Source: Roseiarcus sp963751165 (GTDB lineage Bacteria; Pseudomonadota; Alphaproteobacteria; Rhizobiales; Beijerinckiaceae). From it: a stretch of 64,000 nt of DNA. Both the position numbers and the translations under genes were made by a program. Positions 36,947 through 46,730 of the stretch are shown here, in pieces. Location: NCBI GenBank assembly GCA_963751165.1, contig CAVVTP010000017.1, positions 1-64,000 of the forward strand. The letters run 5' to 3'. Under the pieces are notes generated by a model. The model was not told the DNA's origin, did not search any database, and saw only the letters and a list, made by a program, of their open reading frames with translations. How positions within the stretch are numbered: position 1 is the first letter of the stretch; each line of letters begins with the position of its first letter.

Positions 36947-38459
36947 AGATCGTGCTTACGGTTATCGTCGTTAGGCCGCGCTCGTGCGCGAATGTCTCGG
37001 TGTTTCCGCGGGCCCGACCGCGCACGAAAAATGGAATCTTCTTCAGCTCCTTCTCCGCGTCGACGCTCCATAGCGTCTGCGTCGGGTGCGCGGCTCGCGC
37101 TTCGGTCAAAGTCGCAGTCTGGATGTGCGGTCCGCCAACAACTCCCAGATGAGACGGCGGCGCCCCTTCATGGAACTCCGGATCCTCTCGGAACATGTTC
37201 AGAAGATGCTCTTCGAGACCCATCATCAGCGGATGAACCCAAGAATCGAACAGAACGTTCGCCCCCTCAAAGCCCATTTGCGGAGAATAGCGAGCCGGAA
37301 AATCCTGGACATGCGCTGGCGCTGAAATCACTGCGCATGGTATCCCCTGCCGCTTGGCGATATGACGCTCCATCTGCGTGCCGAGCACGAGTTCAGGCTG
37401 CAACTCCGTGACTTTGGCTTCGACCTCGAGATAGTCGTCACTGATGAGTGGGTCGGCCCCACAAGCCTTGGCCGCTTCGCGGACTTCGCGGGCGAAGTCT
37501 CTAGAGTACGTTCCGAGGCCGACCACCTTGAACCCGAGTTCGGCGCGCGCGACCCGAGCGGCGGCGATCGCGTGCGTCGCGTCGCCAAAAATGAAGACGC
37601 GCTTGTCGGTAAGATACGTCGAATCCACAGAACGCGCATACCAAGGCGAGTGGACGGATTCTTGGCGCAGCGCCGCAGAGGCGTCGACACCTGCAAGCAT
37701 CGCCACCTCCTGGACGAAGTCGCGCGTAGCGCCGGCGCCGATGGGAATCGTACGGGTGAACGGCTGCTCGTAAGTCTTTTCTAGCCACTGCGCCACGGTC
37801 AGGGCGATCTCGGGATAGAGAACGACGTTGAAGTCGGCCTCGCCGAGACGCGCGATGTCCTGCGGCGTCGCCCCGAGCGGGGCCGTTACGCAGATGTCAA
37901 CGCCGAGCCGCTCGATGACGCCTGAGACCTCACGCACATCGTCGCGATGATGGAAACCCAGCGCGGTCGGCCCGAGTAGATTGCAGCGCGGACGCGGTCC
38001 TGGGCTTCGAGCGCGCGGAGCTGCCGCGAGGGTCCTCACAAGGCGGTAAAACGTTTCCGATGCGCCCCAGTTCTCCTTCTTGCGATAAGCAGGCAACTCA
38101 AGAGGGATCACCGGTATAGGCAAATTGAGCGCCCGCGCGAGGCCGCCTGGATCATCCTGGAGAAGTTCGGCCGTGCAGGACGCGCCGACAAGCATCGCCT
38201 GCGGCGCGCATCGCTCATAGGCTTGCCGCGCTGCAGTCTTGAAAAGCTCCGCCGTATCGGCTCCGAGATCGCGCGCCTCGAACGTCGTGTAGGTGACGGG
38301 AGGCCGCGAGTTGCGGCGTTCGATCATCGTGAAGAGCAGGTCCGCGTAAGTGTCGCCCTGCGGCGCGTGCAACACGTAGTGCACGCCGTCCATCGCAGCC
38401 GCAACTCGCATCGCGCCGACATGTGGTGGGCCTTCGTAGGTCCAAAGGGTAAGGTCCAT
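36918..38459 (-). CDS. bchB: Protochlorophyllide reductase subunit B
   Basis: A 513-residue NifK-like subunit of dark-operative protochlorophyllide reductase. The N-terminal MDLTLWTYEGPPHVGAMR and VGASCTAELLQDDPGG are canonical; the C-terminal region contains the small DUF domain ending ISTIYEAKAHFGR. It starts 3 bp after the bchN stop and overlaps bchH. Confidence 0.95.
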   Translation of the reverse strand: MDLTLWTYEGPPHVGAMRVAAAMDGVHYVLHAPQGDTYADLLFTMIERRNSRPPVTYTTFEARDLGADTAELFKTAARQAYERCAPQAMLVGASCTAELLQDDPGGLARALNLPIPVIPLELPAYRKKENWGASETFYRLVRTLAAAPRARSPGPRPRCNLLGPTALGFHHRDDVREVSGVIERLGVDICVTAPLGATPQDIARLGEADFNVVLYPEIALTVAQWLEKTYEQPFTRTIPIGAGATRDFVQEVAMLAGVDASAALRQESVHSPWYARSVDSTYLTDKRVFIFGDATHAIAAARVARAELGFKVVGLGTYSRDFAREVREAAKACGADPLISDDYLEVEAKVTELQPELVLGTQMERHIAKRQGIPCAVISAPAHVQDFPARYSPQMGFEGANVLFDSWVHPLMMGLEEHLLNMFREDPEFHEGAPPSHLGVVGGPHIQTATLTEARAAHPTQTLWSVDAEKELKKIPFFVRGRARGNTETFAHERGLTTITVSTIYEAKAHFGR

Positions 38460-38462
38460 CGC

Positions 38463-40280
38463 CTAGACCTCCAGCCTTTCGCGGCGCATGAGCGGTCGCG
38501 CAAACAGATGGGCGAGGTCTCCAGACTGCTCGTAGCCGTGAATTGGCGTGAACAGCAGTTCGATCGACCATTTGGTCGCTAGACCCTCCGCCTCCAGAGG
38601 GTTTGCGAGGCCAAGACCGCAGACCGTAAGATCCGGACGAGCCGCACGGCAGCGGGCGAGTTGCCGATCGACGTCCTGACCTTCGCTCAGAGTTAACCCT
38701 TCCGGCAGAAGCGCGATTTCAGGCGCCAAGAGCTGGCGATTCAGATACGGCGTTCCCACCTCAACCAACGCCATTCCCAATTCTCGGGACAGAAAGCGCG
38801 CGAGCGGAAGCTCGAGCTGAGAATTGGGGAAGAAAAAGACTCGCTTGCCCTCCAGCGCGTCTCTATAGCGGGCGACCGCCGCACGAGCCCGCTCTCGGCC
38901 CCCCGCGGTAACAGCCTCGAGGCGGTCTCGCGGAACGCCGAACGCCCACGCGGCGGCGCGCAGCCACGCTGTCGTCCCTTCCGAACCCAAAGGAAATGGC
39001 GCGGGAAGTCGCTTGGCGCCCCGGTCTTCTAGGGCGCGCGCGGTGTCGCCGAGAAAGGGTTGGGTCAGAAGAAAGACGGTGTTTGGGCCGACAGCGAGAC
39101 GCGCCTCCGCGCGGCGCATGGGGAAGAAGTGAACGGGCGCAATCCCTAGCGCCTCAAACAGGCGCGCGAATTGGTCCTCGACGATGTCGGGAAGCGCCCC
39201 GACGACCATCAGGCTGCGCTTAGCGGTCTGGTCTTCATTCGCGAGGGTAGGCACGAGCGAAGTGAGACATGCGTCCTCGCCTTGCGTGAACGTCGTCTCG
39301 ATCCCGCTGCCTGAATAGGCTATCACCCGAACGCCCGGAGCGCGCTTTTGCGATTGCCTCGCCGCAGCGCGTTTCAAATCGATCTTGATGACCTCCGATG
39401 GGCATGACCCGACGAGAAAAAGAAGGTTGATATCCGGTCGCCGATCCAGCAGGCGACCGATCACTCGATCGAGCTCGTCGTCGATATCGGCAATGCCGGC
39501 AAGATCGCGCTCGCTGAGGACAGCGGTCGCGAAGCGAGGCTCGGCGAAGATCATGACCCCTGCGGCAGATTGGAGGAGATGAGCGCAGGTTCGAGAGCCG
39601 ACTACGAGGAAAAAGGCGTCCTGAATTTTGCGGTGCAGCCATACGATGCCGGTCAGCCCGCAAAACACCTCGCGCTGGCCGCGCTCGCGAAGCACAGGCG
39701 CAGGGTCACGCCCCGCCAGCGCGAGCTCAACCTCCAAATGAGCGGGGGCCATGAAGGTCATGGCGCAGGCTCCGGCTCGACGTCCGTATGGAAGGCGGGG
39801 CGGTCGAGTATCGAGCCGCGCCGCCCGGAGCTTCAACAGGAACTGTGCCGCGTTGACGACATAGGCGGCATAGGCGCCGAGGGCGAGCAACAAAAGGGCC
39901 CGCGCATCGAGGATGTTGAAGACAAGTGAGACCAAATAAGCCGTGTGTAGTGAGAGAACGAGAATGGAAAACGCGTCCTCCCAGAAGAACGGCCGCGCGA
40001 ATAAATATTTCCCAAAGACCTCTTTTTCCCAGATCGACCCCGTGATCATGATGGCGTAAAGCGCGATAGTCTTGATGATGACCGAGTTGACCGCGGCCGT
40101 TTCGCCGGTCCCCATTAGCAAGAAGCGCAAAACAAGGACGAGGCTGACGAGGAAGATCGCGAACTGCAGCGGGGCAAGCGCGCCCTGCACCAGAGTCCAC
40201 GGGGATTGGTCTCGTCTCGCTCGCTGCTCGGCCGAATAGAGAGGCCGCAATCTCGCTGGCTCTGGGCTTCGTCCGTTCAT
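38463..40280 (-). CDS. bchFN: BchF-BchN in one open frame (3-vinyl hydratase plus protochlorophyllide reductase subunit N)
   Basis: A continuous 605-codon frame. Residues 1 to ~165 match BchF, a membrane-associated hydratase of the 3-vinyl group (PWTLVQGALAPLQF, SIWEKEVFGKYLFARPFFWED). From Met 174 (39761) it matches BchN, with REVFCGLTGIVWLHRKIQDAFF and cluster Cys residues in GSRTCAHLL and VGSCPSE. The bchN ATG is followed by A, and in the +1 frame the TGA of that ATGA would end bchF as ...VEPEPAP. One base less near 39800 would give two coupled genes; otherwise this is a true fusion. Confidence 0.9.
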   Translation of the reverse strand: MNGRSPEPARLRPLYSAEQRARRDQSPWTLVQGALAPLQFAIFLVSLVLVLRFLLMGTGETAAVNSVIIKTIALYAIMITGSIWEKEVFGKYLFARPFFWEDAFSILVLSLHTAYLVSLVFNILDARALLLLALGAYAAYVVNAAQFLLKLRAARLDTRPPRLPYGRRAGACAMTFMAPAHLEVELALAGRDPAPVLRERGQREVFCGLTGIVWLHRKIQDAFFLVVGSRTCAHLLQSAAGVMIFAEPRFATAVLSERDLAGIADIDDELDRVIGRLLDRRPDINLLFLVGSCPSEVIKIDLKRAAARQSQKRAPGVRVIAYSGSGIETTFTQGEDACLTSLVPTLANEDQTAKRSLMVVGALPDIVEDQFARLFEALGIAPVHFFPMRRAEARLAVGPNTVFLLTQPFLGDTARALEDRGAKRLPAPFPLGSEGTTAWLRAAAWAFGVPRDRLEAVTAGGRERARAAVARYRDALEGKRVFFFPNSQLELPLARFLSRELGMALVEVGTPYLNRQLLAPEIALLPEGLTLSEGQDVDRQLARCRAARPDLTVCGLGLANPLEAEGLATKWSIELLFTPIHGYEQSGDLAHLFARPLMRRERLEV

Positions 40281-40377
40281 TCCGGTCCCCGGTCCCTAGT
40301 CTCGGTCCTTAGCCCAGCTACGCCGCCCAAGTGGGAGTAGCTATGGCGCAATCAATGTAAGACCGCTCCCGTGCGAC

Positions 40378-40395
40378 TGTCAATCTAGATTGACG
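40378..40395. promoter_or_regulatory. PpsR-like palindrome upstream of bchF
   Basis: TGTCAATCTAGATTGACG matches TGT-N12-AC with one mismatch in the last base, and contains a perfect 16-bp palindrome GTCAATCTAGATTGAC. It lies about 98 bp upstream of bchF and is a strong candidate operator for the bchFNBHLM-lhaA-puh superoperon. Confidence 0.6.
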
Positions 40396-41206
40396 TCTTT
40401 TTATAATTACACTAGCCTGTCGTCAGGCATCGCGAGTCCGCCGGGGCGTCCGGTTGCCTTTAGGCCGACCTCTGATCGCGGAGGGCGTCAGTGCACGGTC
40501 AAGACGGTCACACGCAGCGCTCGACCCCGGAGCCATATTCGCGTCTGACTGCCGCGGCGAGATTGCCTCACTCGCTCCGCAGCGAAGGACGGCCGGCCTC
40601 GCGCGCCATATTCGGAGAAACAGTGATCATCCTCCCCCTAGATCTGGGGAGCGGAAACGCTTTGGCTCCCGCGCCATGCGGTCCCCCAGCGATTAGATTT
40701 AGCCGACAGCTCGCCAGATCAATCTATACCAATGAATTCGCAGCGATCTTACTTAGCGTAGACGAACTCTTCGGATTGATTTCTCCCGGCGCGGCACCAT
40801 TTAAGTCCGCTCTGCGAGAAGGATGGTTGCGGTTTTCCGCAAGGTTAAAGCTGGATCTGCGGGTTGCAGAGAGCGGCGCTTGCTGGCGGCGGATGATCAG
40901 AAGAAACGTGCTCAAGATCGCCGCTCCTTCCTGCGCGCGGCGGGGGAAGGAGCGCGGAGGAGTGCGAAAATGGCGAGAGGCTCAGCGAAGCGCGCTGGAA
41001 GTCAACTATGCTCGAAAAATAGGGCGATCGTGTTCTTGCTCCGAATGTCGCTTATCGGTGATGAGCCAAAAGCGCTGCAGGTCGTCTCGCCGGCACGCGG
41101 GAGGCTATTGTTCTTAAAGGAAGTTTGTTAAGAAGGACGGCGGTTGTAAATCGCGGGAGCCGAAATTCGTGTCAGCCATGGTGGTCAAAGTTTGTTAGGA
41201 GAACTT
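40396..41206. other. Long gap between bchF and ppsR1 with no supported gene
   Basis: About 810 bp between divergent transcripts. ORFs are open on both strands but show no family motif, biased composition typical of shadows, and no convincing start region. The only clear signal is AGGAG before the ppsR1 GTG at its end. It may hold long 5' leaders or a fully decayed gene. Confidence 0.5.
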
Positions 41207-42649
41207 GTGACCGAAGCCGCAAGTCCGACGCCGTCTCCCGGGTTTTCCGCCCCGGCAATGTTTTTACGTGACCTGAACGCGGAAGCGGCCGCCGCGCTGA
41301 TCGCTGCGTCTGCGGATGTGGCGCTCGTCCTGGACAGCGGGGGCGTTATCCTCGACGTCGCGTTCTCGGAAGCGGATTTGGCCAACGAGGCCAATCGCAG
41401 CTGGATCGGCCGGCGATGGGTCGATACGGTTACGGTGGAAGGCCGACAGAAGATCGATGAACTGGTTCGCGACGTGACACAGCGGTCTTTGACCCGTTGG
41501 CGCCAGGTCAATCATCCGGCCGCTCAGGGAGCAGACATCCCGATCCGCTACCGCACAATCCGCTTTGGCGCCGACAGACGCATTCTCGCCGTAGGCCGGG
41601 ACCTTCGTCCGCTTGCTGCTCTTCAGCAACGGCTTGCCGAGACGCAACAGGAGATGGAGCGCGAATATACTCGTATACGGAATGCGGAGAAGCGATACCG
41701 GCTGCTGTTTCAACTTACCTCTGAGGCTGTGTTGATCCTCGATTCCAACTCGGGTCGGGTTATCGAGGCCAATCCAGCTGCCACAAGTTTCCTCGGGATC
41801 GAGGCAAAGAAGTTGGTTGGGCACGCATTCGAGGAACTGTTTGCTGAAACTAGTCGCCAGGCGGCGCGGTCTTTTCTGGCGGCAACCCGCGTTGCGCCGC
41901 GAGTCGACAGCGTACACGTTCAGCTCGGGCGCGATCTGAGCAGCGCTTTGCTGACGGGAACTCTCTACCGGCAGGAGGGCGCGCCGCATCTGGTCGTCCT
42001 TCTGTCCCGGCTTGGTGAAGGCGCACTGGTGACCTCGGGCGACGACGGCAACATGCTGCGCCTTGTCGAAACGATTCCGGAAGCCTTCGTCGTCACCGAC
42101 GCCGAACGGCGAATATTGACGGCGAACGCGGCGTTCCTCGATCTCGTTCAGGCGACGACGCTGCTTCAAGTCCGGGGGGAGACGGTCGATCGATGGATCG
42201 GGCGTCCAGGTGTCGACGTCGACGTTCTTTTCTCGAATCTTCGGGCGCACGGAAGCGTTCGGCATTTCTCGACGATCGCACGGGGCGAATTCGGCACGAC
42301 TGAGGATGTTGAAATCGTCGCTGCTTCCGCCGCCGGCGGCCAAACGCTTTGTTTCGGCTTAGCGATCCGAGCAGCGGGATGGCGTGGCGGTCGTGAAACG
42401 CTCGGCGGACGGGAACTGCCGCGCACCGTCGAACAGTTTGCCGACCTTGTGGGTCGCGTCCCCATGAAAAATCTTGTGCGCGAGACGACTGATCTGATCG
42501 AGCGCCTCTGTATCCAGGCCGCACTCGAACTGACTCGCGGGAACAGGGCTTCCGCGGCCGAAATGCTCGGCCTGAGCCGCCAGGCATTCTACGTCAAGCT
42601 ACGGCGGTACGGCCTTGATGGCGACGACGAGGCCGATAACGAACATTGA
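41207..42649 (+). CDS. ppsR: Transcriptional repressor PpsR1 (CrtJ/PpsR)
   Basis: A 480-residue oxygen/light-responsive repressor of bch, crt and puc genes. N-terminal Q-linker/PAS region begins ADVALVLDSGGVILDVAF. A second PAS follows at EAVLILDSNSGRVIEAN and a third at EAFVVTDAERRILTANA, with a C-terminal Fis-type HTH (NRASAAEMLGLSRQAFYVKLRRYGL). A Cys in ERLCIQAAL (about residue 435) corresponds to the redox-active Cys in the HTH region of classical PpsR/CrtJ. GTG 41207 has AGGAG 5 bp upstream, better than the TTG at 41192. Confidence 0.93.
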   Translation: MTEAASPTPSPGFSAPAMFLRDLNAEAAAALIAASADVALVLDSGGVILDVAFSEADLANEANRSWIGRRWVDTVTVEGRQKIDELVRDVTQRSLTRWRQVNHPAAQGADIPIRYRTIRFGADRRILAVGRDLRPLAALQQRLAETQQEMEREYTRIRNAEKRYRLLFQLTSEAVLILDSNSGRVIEANPAATSFLGIEAKKLVGHAFEELFAETSRQAARSFLAATRVAPRVDSVHVQLGRDLSSALLTGTLYRQEGAPHLVVLLSRLGEGALVTSGDDGNMLRLVETIPEAFVVTDAERRILTANAAFLDLVQATTLLQVRGETVDRWIGRPGVDVDVLFSNLRAHGSVRHFSTIARGEFGTTEDVEIVAASAAGGQTLCFGLAIRAAGWRGGRETLGGRELPRTVEQFADLVGRVPMKNLVRETTDLIERLCIQAALELTRGNRASAAEMLGLSRQAFYVKLRRYGLDGDDEADNEH

Positions 42650-42704
42650 TAATTAGTTTGATTGTCGTGACGTCGCGACAGTTCGGAACCTATTACGAAA
42701 GATA

Positions 42705-42722
42705 TGTCATTTTTTATTGACA
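42705..42722. promoter_or_regulatory. PpsR/CrtJ-type box 1 upstream of bchG
   Basis: TGTCATTTTTTATTGACA is an exact TGT-N12-ACA site with symmetric TGTCA/TGACA arms, 30 bp before bchG. It directly overlaps a second box, the tandem arrangement expected for cooperative PpsR binding. Confidence 0.7.
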
Positions 42723-42735
42723 CTCTAAAGTGACA
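42718..42735. promoter_or_regulatory. PpsR-like box 2 upstream of bchG
   Basis: TGACACTCTAAAGTGACA (TGA-N12-ACA, one mismatch) shares its first five bases with box 1 and carries an internal CACT-N4-AGTG inverted repeat. The TTGACA at 42717-42722 could also be a -35 element, so bound PpsR would occlude the promoter. Confidence 0.5.
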
Positions 42736-42751
42736 AGCCTAACTTTCGCGC

Positions 42752-43635
42752 ATGCGGAGTCCTGAACCGGCAGCCGTTCTCAAACTTCTCAATCCCATCA
42801 CGTGGTTCGCGCCCATGTGGGAGTTCGGCTGTGGCGTCGTGTCCAGCGGCCTTCCACCTGCTGCGCGTTGGGATGTCGTCCTAGCCGGAGTAGCGCTCGC
42901 GGGTCCGCTCGTCTGCGCAACGAGTCAGGCGATCAACGACTGGTATGATCGCGACGTCGACGCAGTCAACGAGCCCGACCGCGCCATTCCTTCAGGCAGA
43001 CTCCCGGGCCGATGGGGATTTTACATCGCCTGTGTTTGGACGATCTTCTCGCTTTTCTGGGCGTGGTCGCTCGGGGGATGGGTCCTGTTCGCCGCCCTCA
43101 TCGGGCTTGCTCTGGCCTGGGCCTATAGCGCGCCGCCAATTCGCCTGAAGAAGAACGGCTGGTGGGGTAATTCTGCGGTCGCCATCGCCTACGAAGGCTT
43201 GCCATGGTTCACCGGCGCCGCCGTCATCGCCGTGAGCCTGCCGGACCCAAGGATCATTTCCCTCGCGGTCCTTTACAGCGTTGGCGCCCACGGGATCATG
43301 ACTCTGAACGACTTTAAGTGGATTGACGGAGATCGTCGTTTCGGCATCCGCTCGCTGCCGGTGCAACTTGGGGTAGAGCGTGCTGTTCAATTGGCCTGCT
43401 TCGTCATGGCGCTGCCGCAAGTCGTCGTCGTCGGGCTGCTTTTGAATTGGGGCGTTCGGTGTCGGCGGGAATCGTCGCCGCGCTCCTGTTCGGTCAGCTC
43501 ATGTTGATGCCTCGCCTGCTCTCGAACCCGAACAAATGGGCTGCCTCTTATAACGCGACAGGGACCTTGCTTTACGTGCTTGGCATGATGACGAGCGCGT
43601 TGGCTCTGCGCTCTCTCGGAGTGGGGGCCCCATGA
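42752..43635 (+). CDS. bchG: Bacteriochlorophyll synthase, frameshifted
   Basis: UbiA-family prenyltransferase that esterifies bacteriochlorophyllide a with geranylgeranyl diphosphate. The Asp motif NDWYDRDVDAVNEPDRAIPSG is near residue 65 and a second conserved region is LNDFKWIDGDRRFGIRSLP near 190. After LLLNWG (near 43450) the frame changes; the right continuation RSVSAGIVAALLFGQLMLMPRLL is in another frame. One extra G in the TGGGGCG run restores a 294-residue protein ending at 43635. The stop overlaps the next start (ATGA). Confidence 0.92.
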
Positions 43636-44975
43636 CGCCTACGTCCTTTGGATGGATCGGAATTGCACGGCTTGGCCTCGTTCAGACGATGCTGGGTGCA
43701 AATATCATCTTAATGACGTCGACAATCAATCGCGTAATGGTCGTCGAGCTTGGTCTTCCCGCCCTGATTCCGGGACTGCTGATCGCTTCACATTATGCAA
43801 TTCAAATCTTGCGACCGGCATGGGGATATGGGTCCGATGTCGGCCGGCGACGGACGCCGTGGATCATCGGCGGCATGGCCACGCTCGCGCTCGGGGCGCT
43901 CGGGGCCGCGTTGGGAACAGCCGTCGCGGCGACCTCGGCGCCTTTCGGCGTCGCTTTGGCGGCATTGTCGTTTCTGCTGGTGGGCGTTGGCGCCGGCTCG
44001 ACGGGAACTTCGGTCCTCGCGCTGCTCGCCACACGGGTCGAGCCCTGTCGGCGCGCAGCCGCGGCCTCAGCGGTCTGGATGATGATGATCCTAGGCTTTG
44101 CCATCTCGGCTCCGCTCGCCGGACATTTCCTGGACCCGTTCTCGAATATGCGACTGATAACGGTGACGGCGACCGTCGGCGCCATCGGATTCCTCATCGC
44201 AACTCTTGCCGTTTTGGGCGTCGAGGACGCGCCTGCGGCCTCGATGAGCTGTGCTATCCAAGCCGCTCCGAGGCCGCGTTTTCTGTCGACCTTGAGAGAA
44301 GTTTGTTCAGAACCAGGCGCGCGCCGCTTCACGATTTTCATCTTCGTTTCGATGCTCGCCTGCGGCGCTCAGGAGCTACTCATCGAGCCTTTCGCCGGCC
44401 TCGTGTTCGACCTGCCGCCTGGATCGACGACGAAGCTCGCCGGGCTCCAGCACGGGGGCGTGCTGATTGGCATGGTCGGGTTGGCCGTCGCGGCCTCGAC
44501 ATTTGGCGGGCCCGTTCTTGCGTCCTTGCGGGTCTGGACGATCGTCGGATGCTTAGCTTCCGCCGCATCGCTCGCCGGAATCGTGGCCTGCGGCGTATTC
44601 TCTCTGGATCCAAATGCGTTCCGCGCCGCGGTATTTTTGCTGGGCGTGTCGAACGGCGTTTTCGTGGTCGCGGCAATTGGTTCGATGATGACTCTCGCCG
44701 GGGCGGGGGCGGGTTCGCGCGAAGGCACGCGATTAGGGCTCTGGGGCGCCGCCCAGGCCATTGCGTTTGGCCTTGGTGGCGTGGTGGCCACGATGTCCGT
44801 CGACTTCGCACGGACGCTTTCGGCGACGCCGCTTATCGCCTACGCCTGTGCTTTCGCCCTCGAGGCAGCCTTGTTTGTTGTTTCGTCGGTCGTGGCGTCG
44901 ACGGTCGCTCGCATGCCGCATGGCGATCGAAATCGGGTATTGGCAGCGCCCGGGGCGCTCTCGATGGGCTCCTGA
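43632..44975 (+). CDS. PucC/Bch2-like pigment-protein assembly transporter
   Basis: A 447-residue member of the PucC/LhaA branch of the major facilitator superfamily, with about 12 hydrophobic helices. Family segments are MTSTINRVMVVELGLPALIPGLL and PAWGYGSDVGRRRTPWI. A PucC-like gene between bchG and bchP is standard in PGCs; it is thought to help insert pigment into light-harvesting complexes. This is a paralogue of lhaA in the same window. Confidence 0.9.
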   Translation: MTPTSFGWIGIARLGLVQTMLGANIILMTSTINRVMVVELGLPALIPGLLIASHYAIQILRPAWGYGSDVGRRRTPWIIGGMATLALGALGAALGTAVAATSAPFGVALAALSFLLVGVGAGSTGTSVLALLATRVEPCRRAAAASAVWMMMILGFAISAPLAGHFLDPFSNMRLITVTATVGAIGFLIATLAVLGVEDAPAASMSCAIQAAPRPRFLSTLREVCSEPGARRFTIFIFVSMLACGAQELLIEPFAGLVFDLPPGSTTKLAGLQHGGVLIGMVGLAVAASTFGGPVLASLRVWTIVGCLASAASLAGIVACGVFSLDPNAFRAAVFLLGVSNGVFVVAAIGSMMTLAGAGAGSREGTRLGLWGAAQAIAFGLGGVVATMSVDFARTLSATPLIAYACAFALEAALFVVSSVVASTVARMPHGDRNRVLAAPGALSMGS

Positions 44976-44987
44976 GGAATTTGCGTC

Positions 44988-46182
44988 ATGGCACATGAGG
45001 AGGTCTTCGATGTCATTGTCGTCGGCGGCGGCCCCGCTGGCGCAACTGCGGCGAATGACCTTGCGAGCCGTGGACGCAAGGTCGCGTTGTTGGACAAAAG
45101 TGGCCGCATCAAGCCGTGCGGCGGAGCGATCCCGCCGCGTTTGATGCGTGACTTCGCCATTCCAGACCATCTTTTGAAAGCGCGCGTGAGACTGGCCACG
45201 ATGGTCTCGCCCAAGGGCAAGTCTGTCGATATGCCAGTCGCCGGCGGCTTCGTCGGGATGGTCGACCGTGACGAATTTGACGAGTGGCTTCGCGCTCGGG
45301 CGGCCGAGTCTCGGCGCCATCCGAATCGCCGGACGATTCGACAGGATGACGCGTGACAGCGACGGATGGCCGTGTATCCGTTTCCATCCAAAGGATGGCC
45401 ACGAACCAGTAAGGTCGTTGAAAGCACGCTTCGTAATCGGCGCAGACGGCGCGAACTCCACCGTCGGCCGACAGGAGGTGCCCGGCGCCGCTCGCGCACG
45501 GTTCGTCTTCGCCTATCATGAGGTCATTGCGGCGCCGCGCGACGCGCGCAGCCAATCCGTCGACTCGCGCTGCGAAATTCACTACCGCGGGACATTGTCG
45601 CCCGATTTCTACGCCTGGATTTTCCCGCATGGCGAAACGATGAGTGTCGGCTCGGGAAGCGCGCGCAAAGGCTTTTCTCTGAAATGTTCGGTCCGGGCGC
45701 TCCGGGAGTTCACAAACCTGGCGGACACGGCGACGATACGTCGGGAAGGAGCGCCAATTCCAACCAAGCCTTTGCGCCGCTGGGATAACGGCCGCGATGT
45801 CGTGCTCGCGGGAGACGCCGCAGGCGTCGTGGCGCCGGCGTCCGGCGAAGGAATTTATTACGCGATGCTTGGCGGGCGGTTGGCGGCGGAGGCAGCCGAA
45901 AGCGCGCTCGCGACCGGCGACGCCCGAAAGCTGAGGCAGGCGCGCAAGACTTTCATGAGGGAACACGGTCGGATTTTCTGGGTTCTGGGGGCGATGCAGC
46001 ACTTCTGGTACCGCAACGACCAACGGCGCGAGCGGTTCGTCAGCATTTGTGGCGACCGCGATGTGCAGCGGCTCACCTGGGAAGCGTATATGAACAAGTC
46101 GCTTCGGCGTCGCGACCCGATGGCGCACATGCGGATCTTCTTCAAAGATCTGGCTCATCTTTTGAGGATCGTCCCGCCGTGA
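44988..46182 (+). CDS. bchP: Geranylgeranyl bacteriochlorophyll reductase, frameshifted
   Basis: FAD-dependent enzyme that reduces the geranylgeranyl tail to phytyl. Rossmann motif VIVVGGGPAGATAANDLASRG lies near residue 9, CGGAIPP near 44, and the second FAD motif GDAAGVVAPASGEGIYYAM in the C-terminal half. At GAGTC 45306-45310 the frame changes: RARAAES should lead into GAIRIAGRFDRM, but one extra base shifts it. With that base removed the protein is about 397 residues, the usual length. It starts 12 bp after the PucC-like gene and overlaps tspO. Confidence 0.92.
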
Positions 46183-46730
46183 CGGGCCTCCTCTCACAAC
46201 ATTCCTCGGAAATTGCCGTCGCGGGGGCGTCCGTCGCCGTGGTGGCGGTCGTTGGGGGGCTTCTGACAGATGTTGGTCCCTGGTACGAGGGCCTGAAGTT
46301 CCCGAGGCTTCGGCCACCGAATTGGCTCTTTGGTCCAGCCTGGACAGTCATCTTCATCCTGATCGCCGCCTCCGGCATCGTCGCCTGGGACGCCGCTCAA
46401 ACCGCGAATGTCCGGTCGCGCCTAGTCGCTCTGTTTGCGATCAATGGGATCTTAAACGTGCTTTGGAGCCCGCTCTTTTTCAAGCTCAGAAGGCCGGATT
46501 GGGCGCTATATGAGTTGCTGCCGTTTTGGCTATCCATCTTAGCCCTCGTCATCCAGCTTGCGCGAATTTCTGTCCTCTCGGCTGGGCTCATCGTTCCTTA
46601 TTTTGCTTGGGTCACGTTTGCGGGATGGCTCAATTGGCGAGTCGTCCTGTTGAACAAGCCGTTCGGGAGCGCTGCCAGCGAGTCCTCGACTTCAAGAAAC
46701 GTCAGTGGCAATGGCCGCGATTTTTCTTGA
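46179..46730 (+). CDS. tspO: TspO/MBR family tryptophan-rich sensory protein
   Basis: A 183-residue membrane protein with five predicted helices and the family core PRLRPPNWLFGPAWTVIF, plus NGILNVLWSPLFF. TspO binds tetrapyrroles; in Rhodobacter it modulates PGC gene expression in response to oxygen. The GTG start overlaps the bchP stop (GTGA). The ~20-residue Ser-rich C-terminal tail is unusual. Confidence 0.88.
   Translation: MTGLLSQHSSEIAVAGASVAVVAVVGGLLTDVGPWYEGLKFPRLRPPNWLFGPAWTVIFILIAASGIVAWDAAQTANVRSRLVALFAINGILNVLWSPLFFKLRRPDWALYELLPFWLSILALVIQLARISVLSAGLIVPYFAWVTFAGWLNWRVVLLNKPFGSAASESSTSRNVSGNGRDFS

Noticed and set aside
40491..41117. 208-codon ORF in the bchF-ppsR1 gap
   Set aside because: Composition is Arg/Ser-rich without motifs, there is no ribosome binding site, and no relative is recognised.
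42752..46182. Loss of phototrophy by decay of bchG and bchP
   Set aside because: Each has only one indel, at a G-run or a GANTC site, with perfect family sequence on both sides; sequence error is more likely than pseudogenisation.
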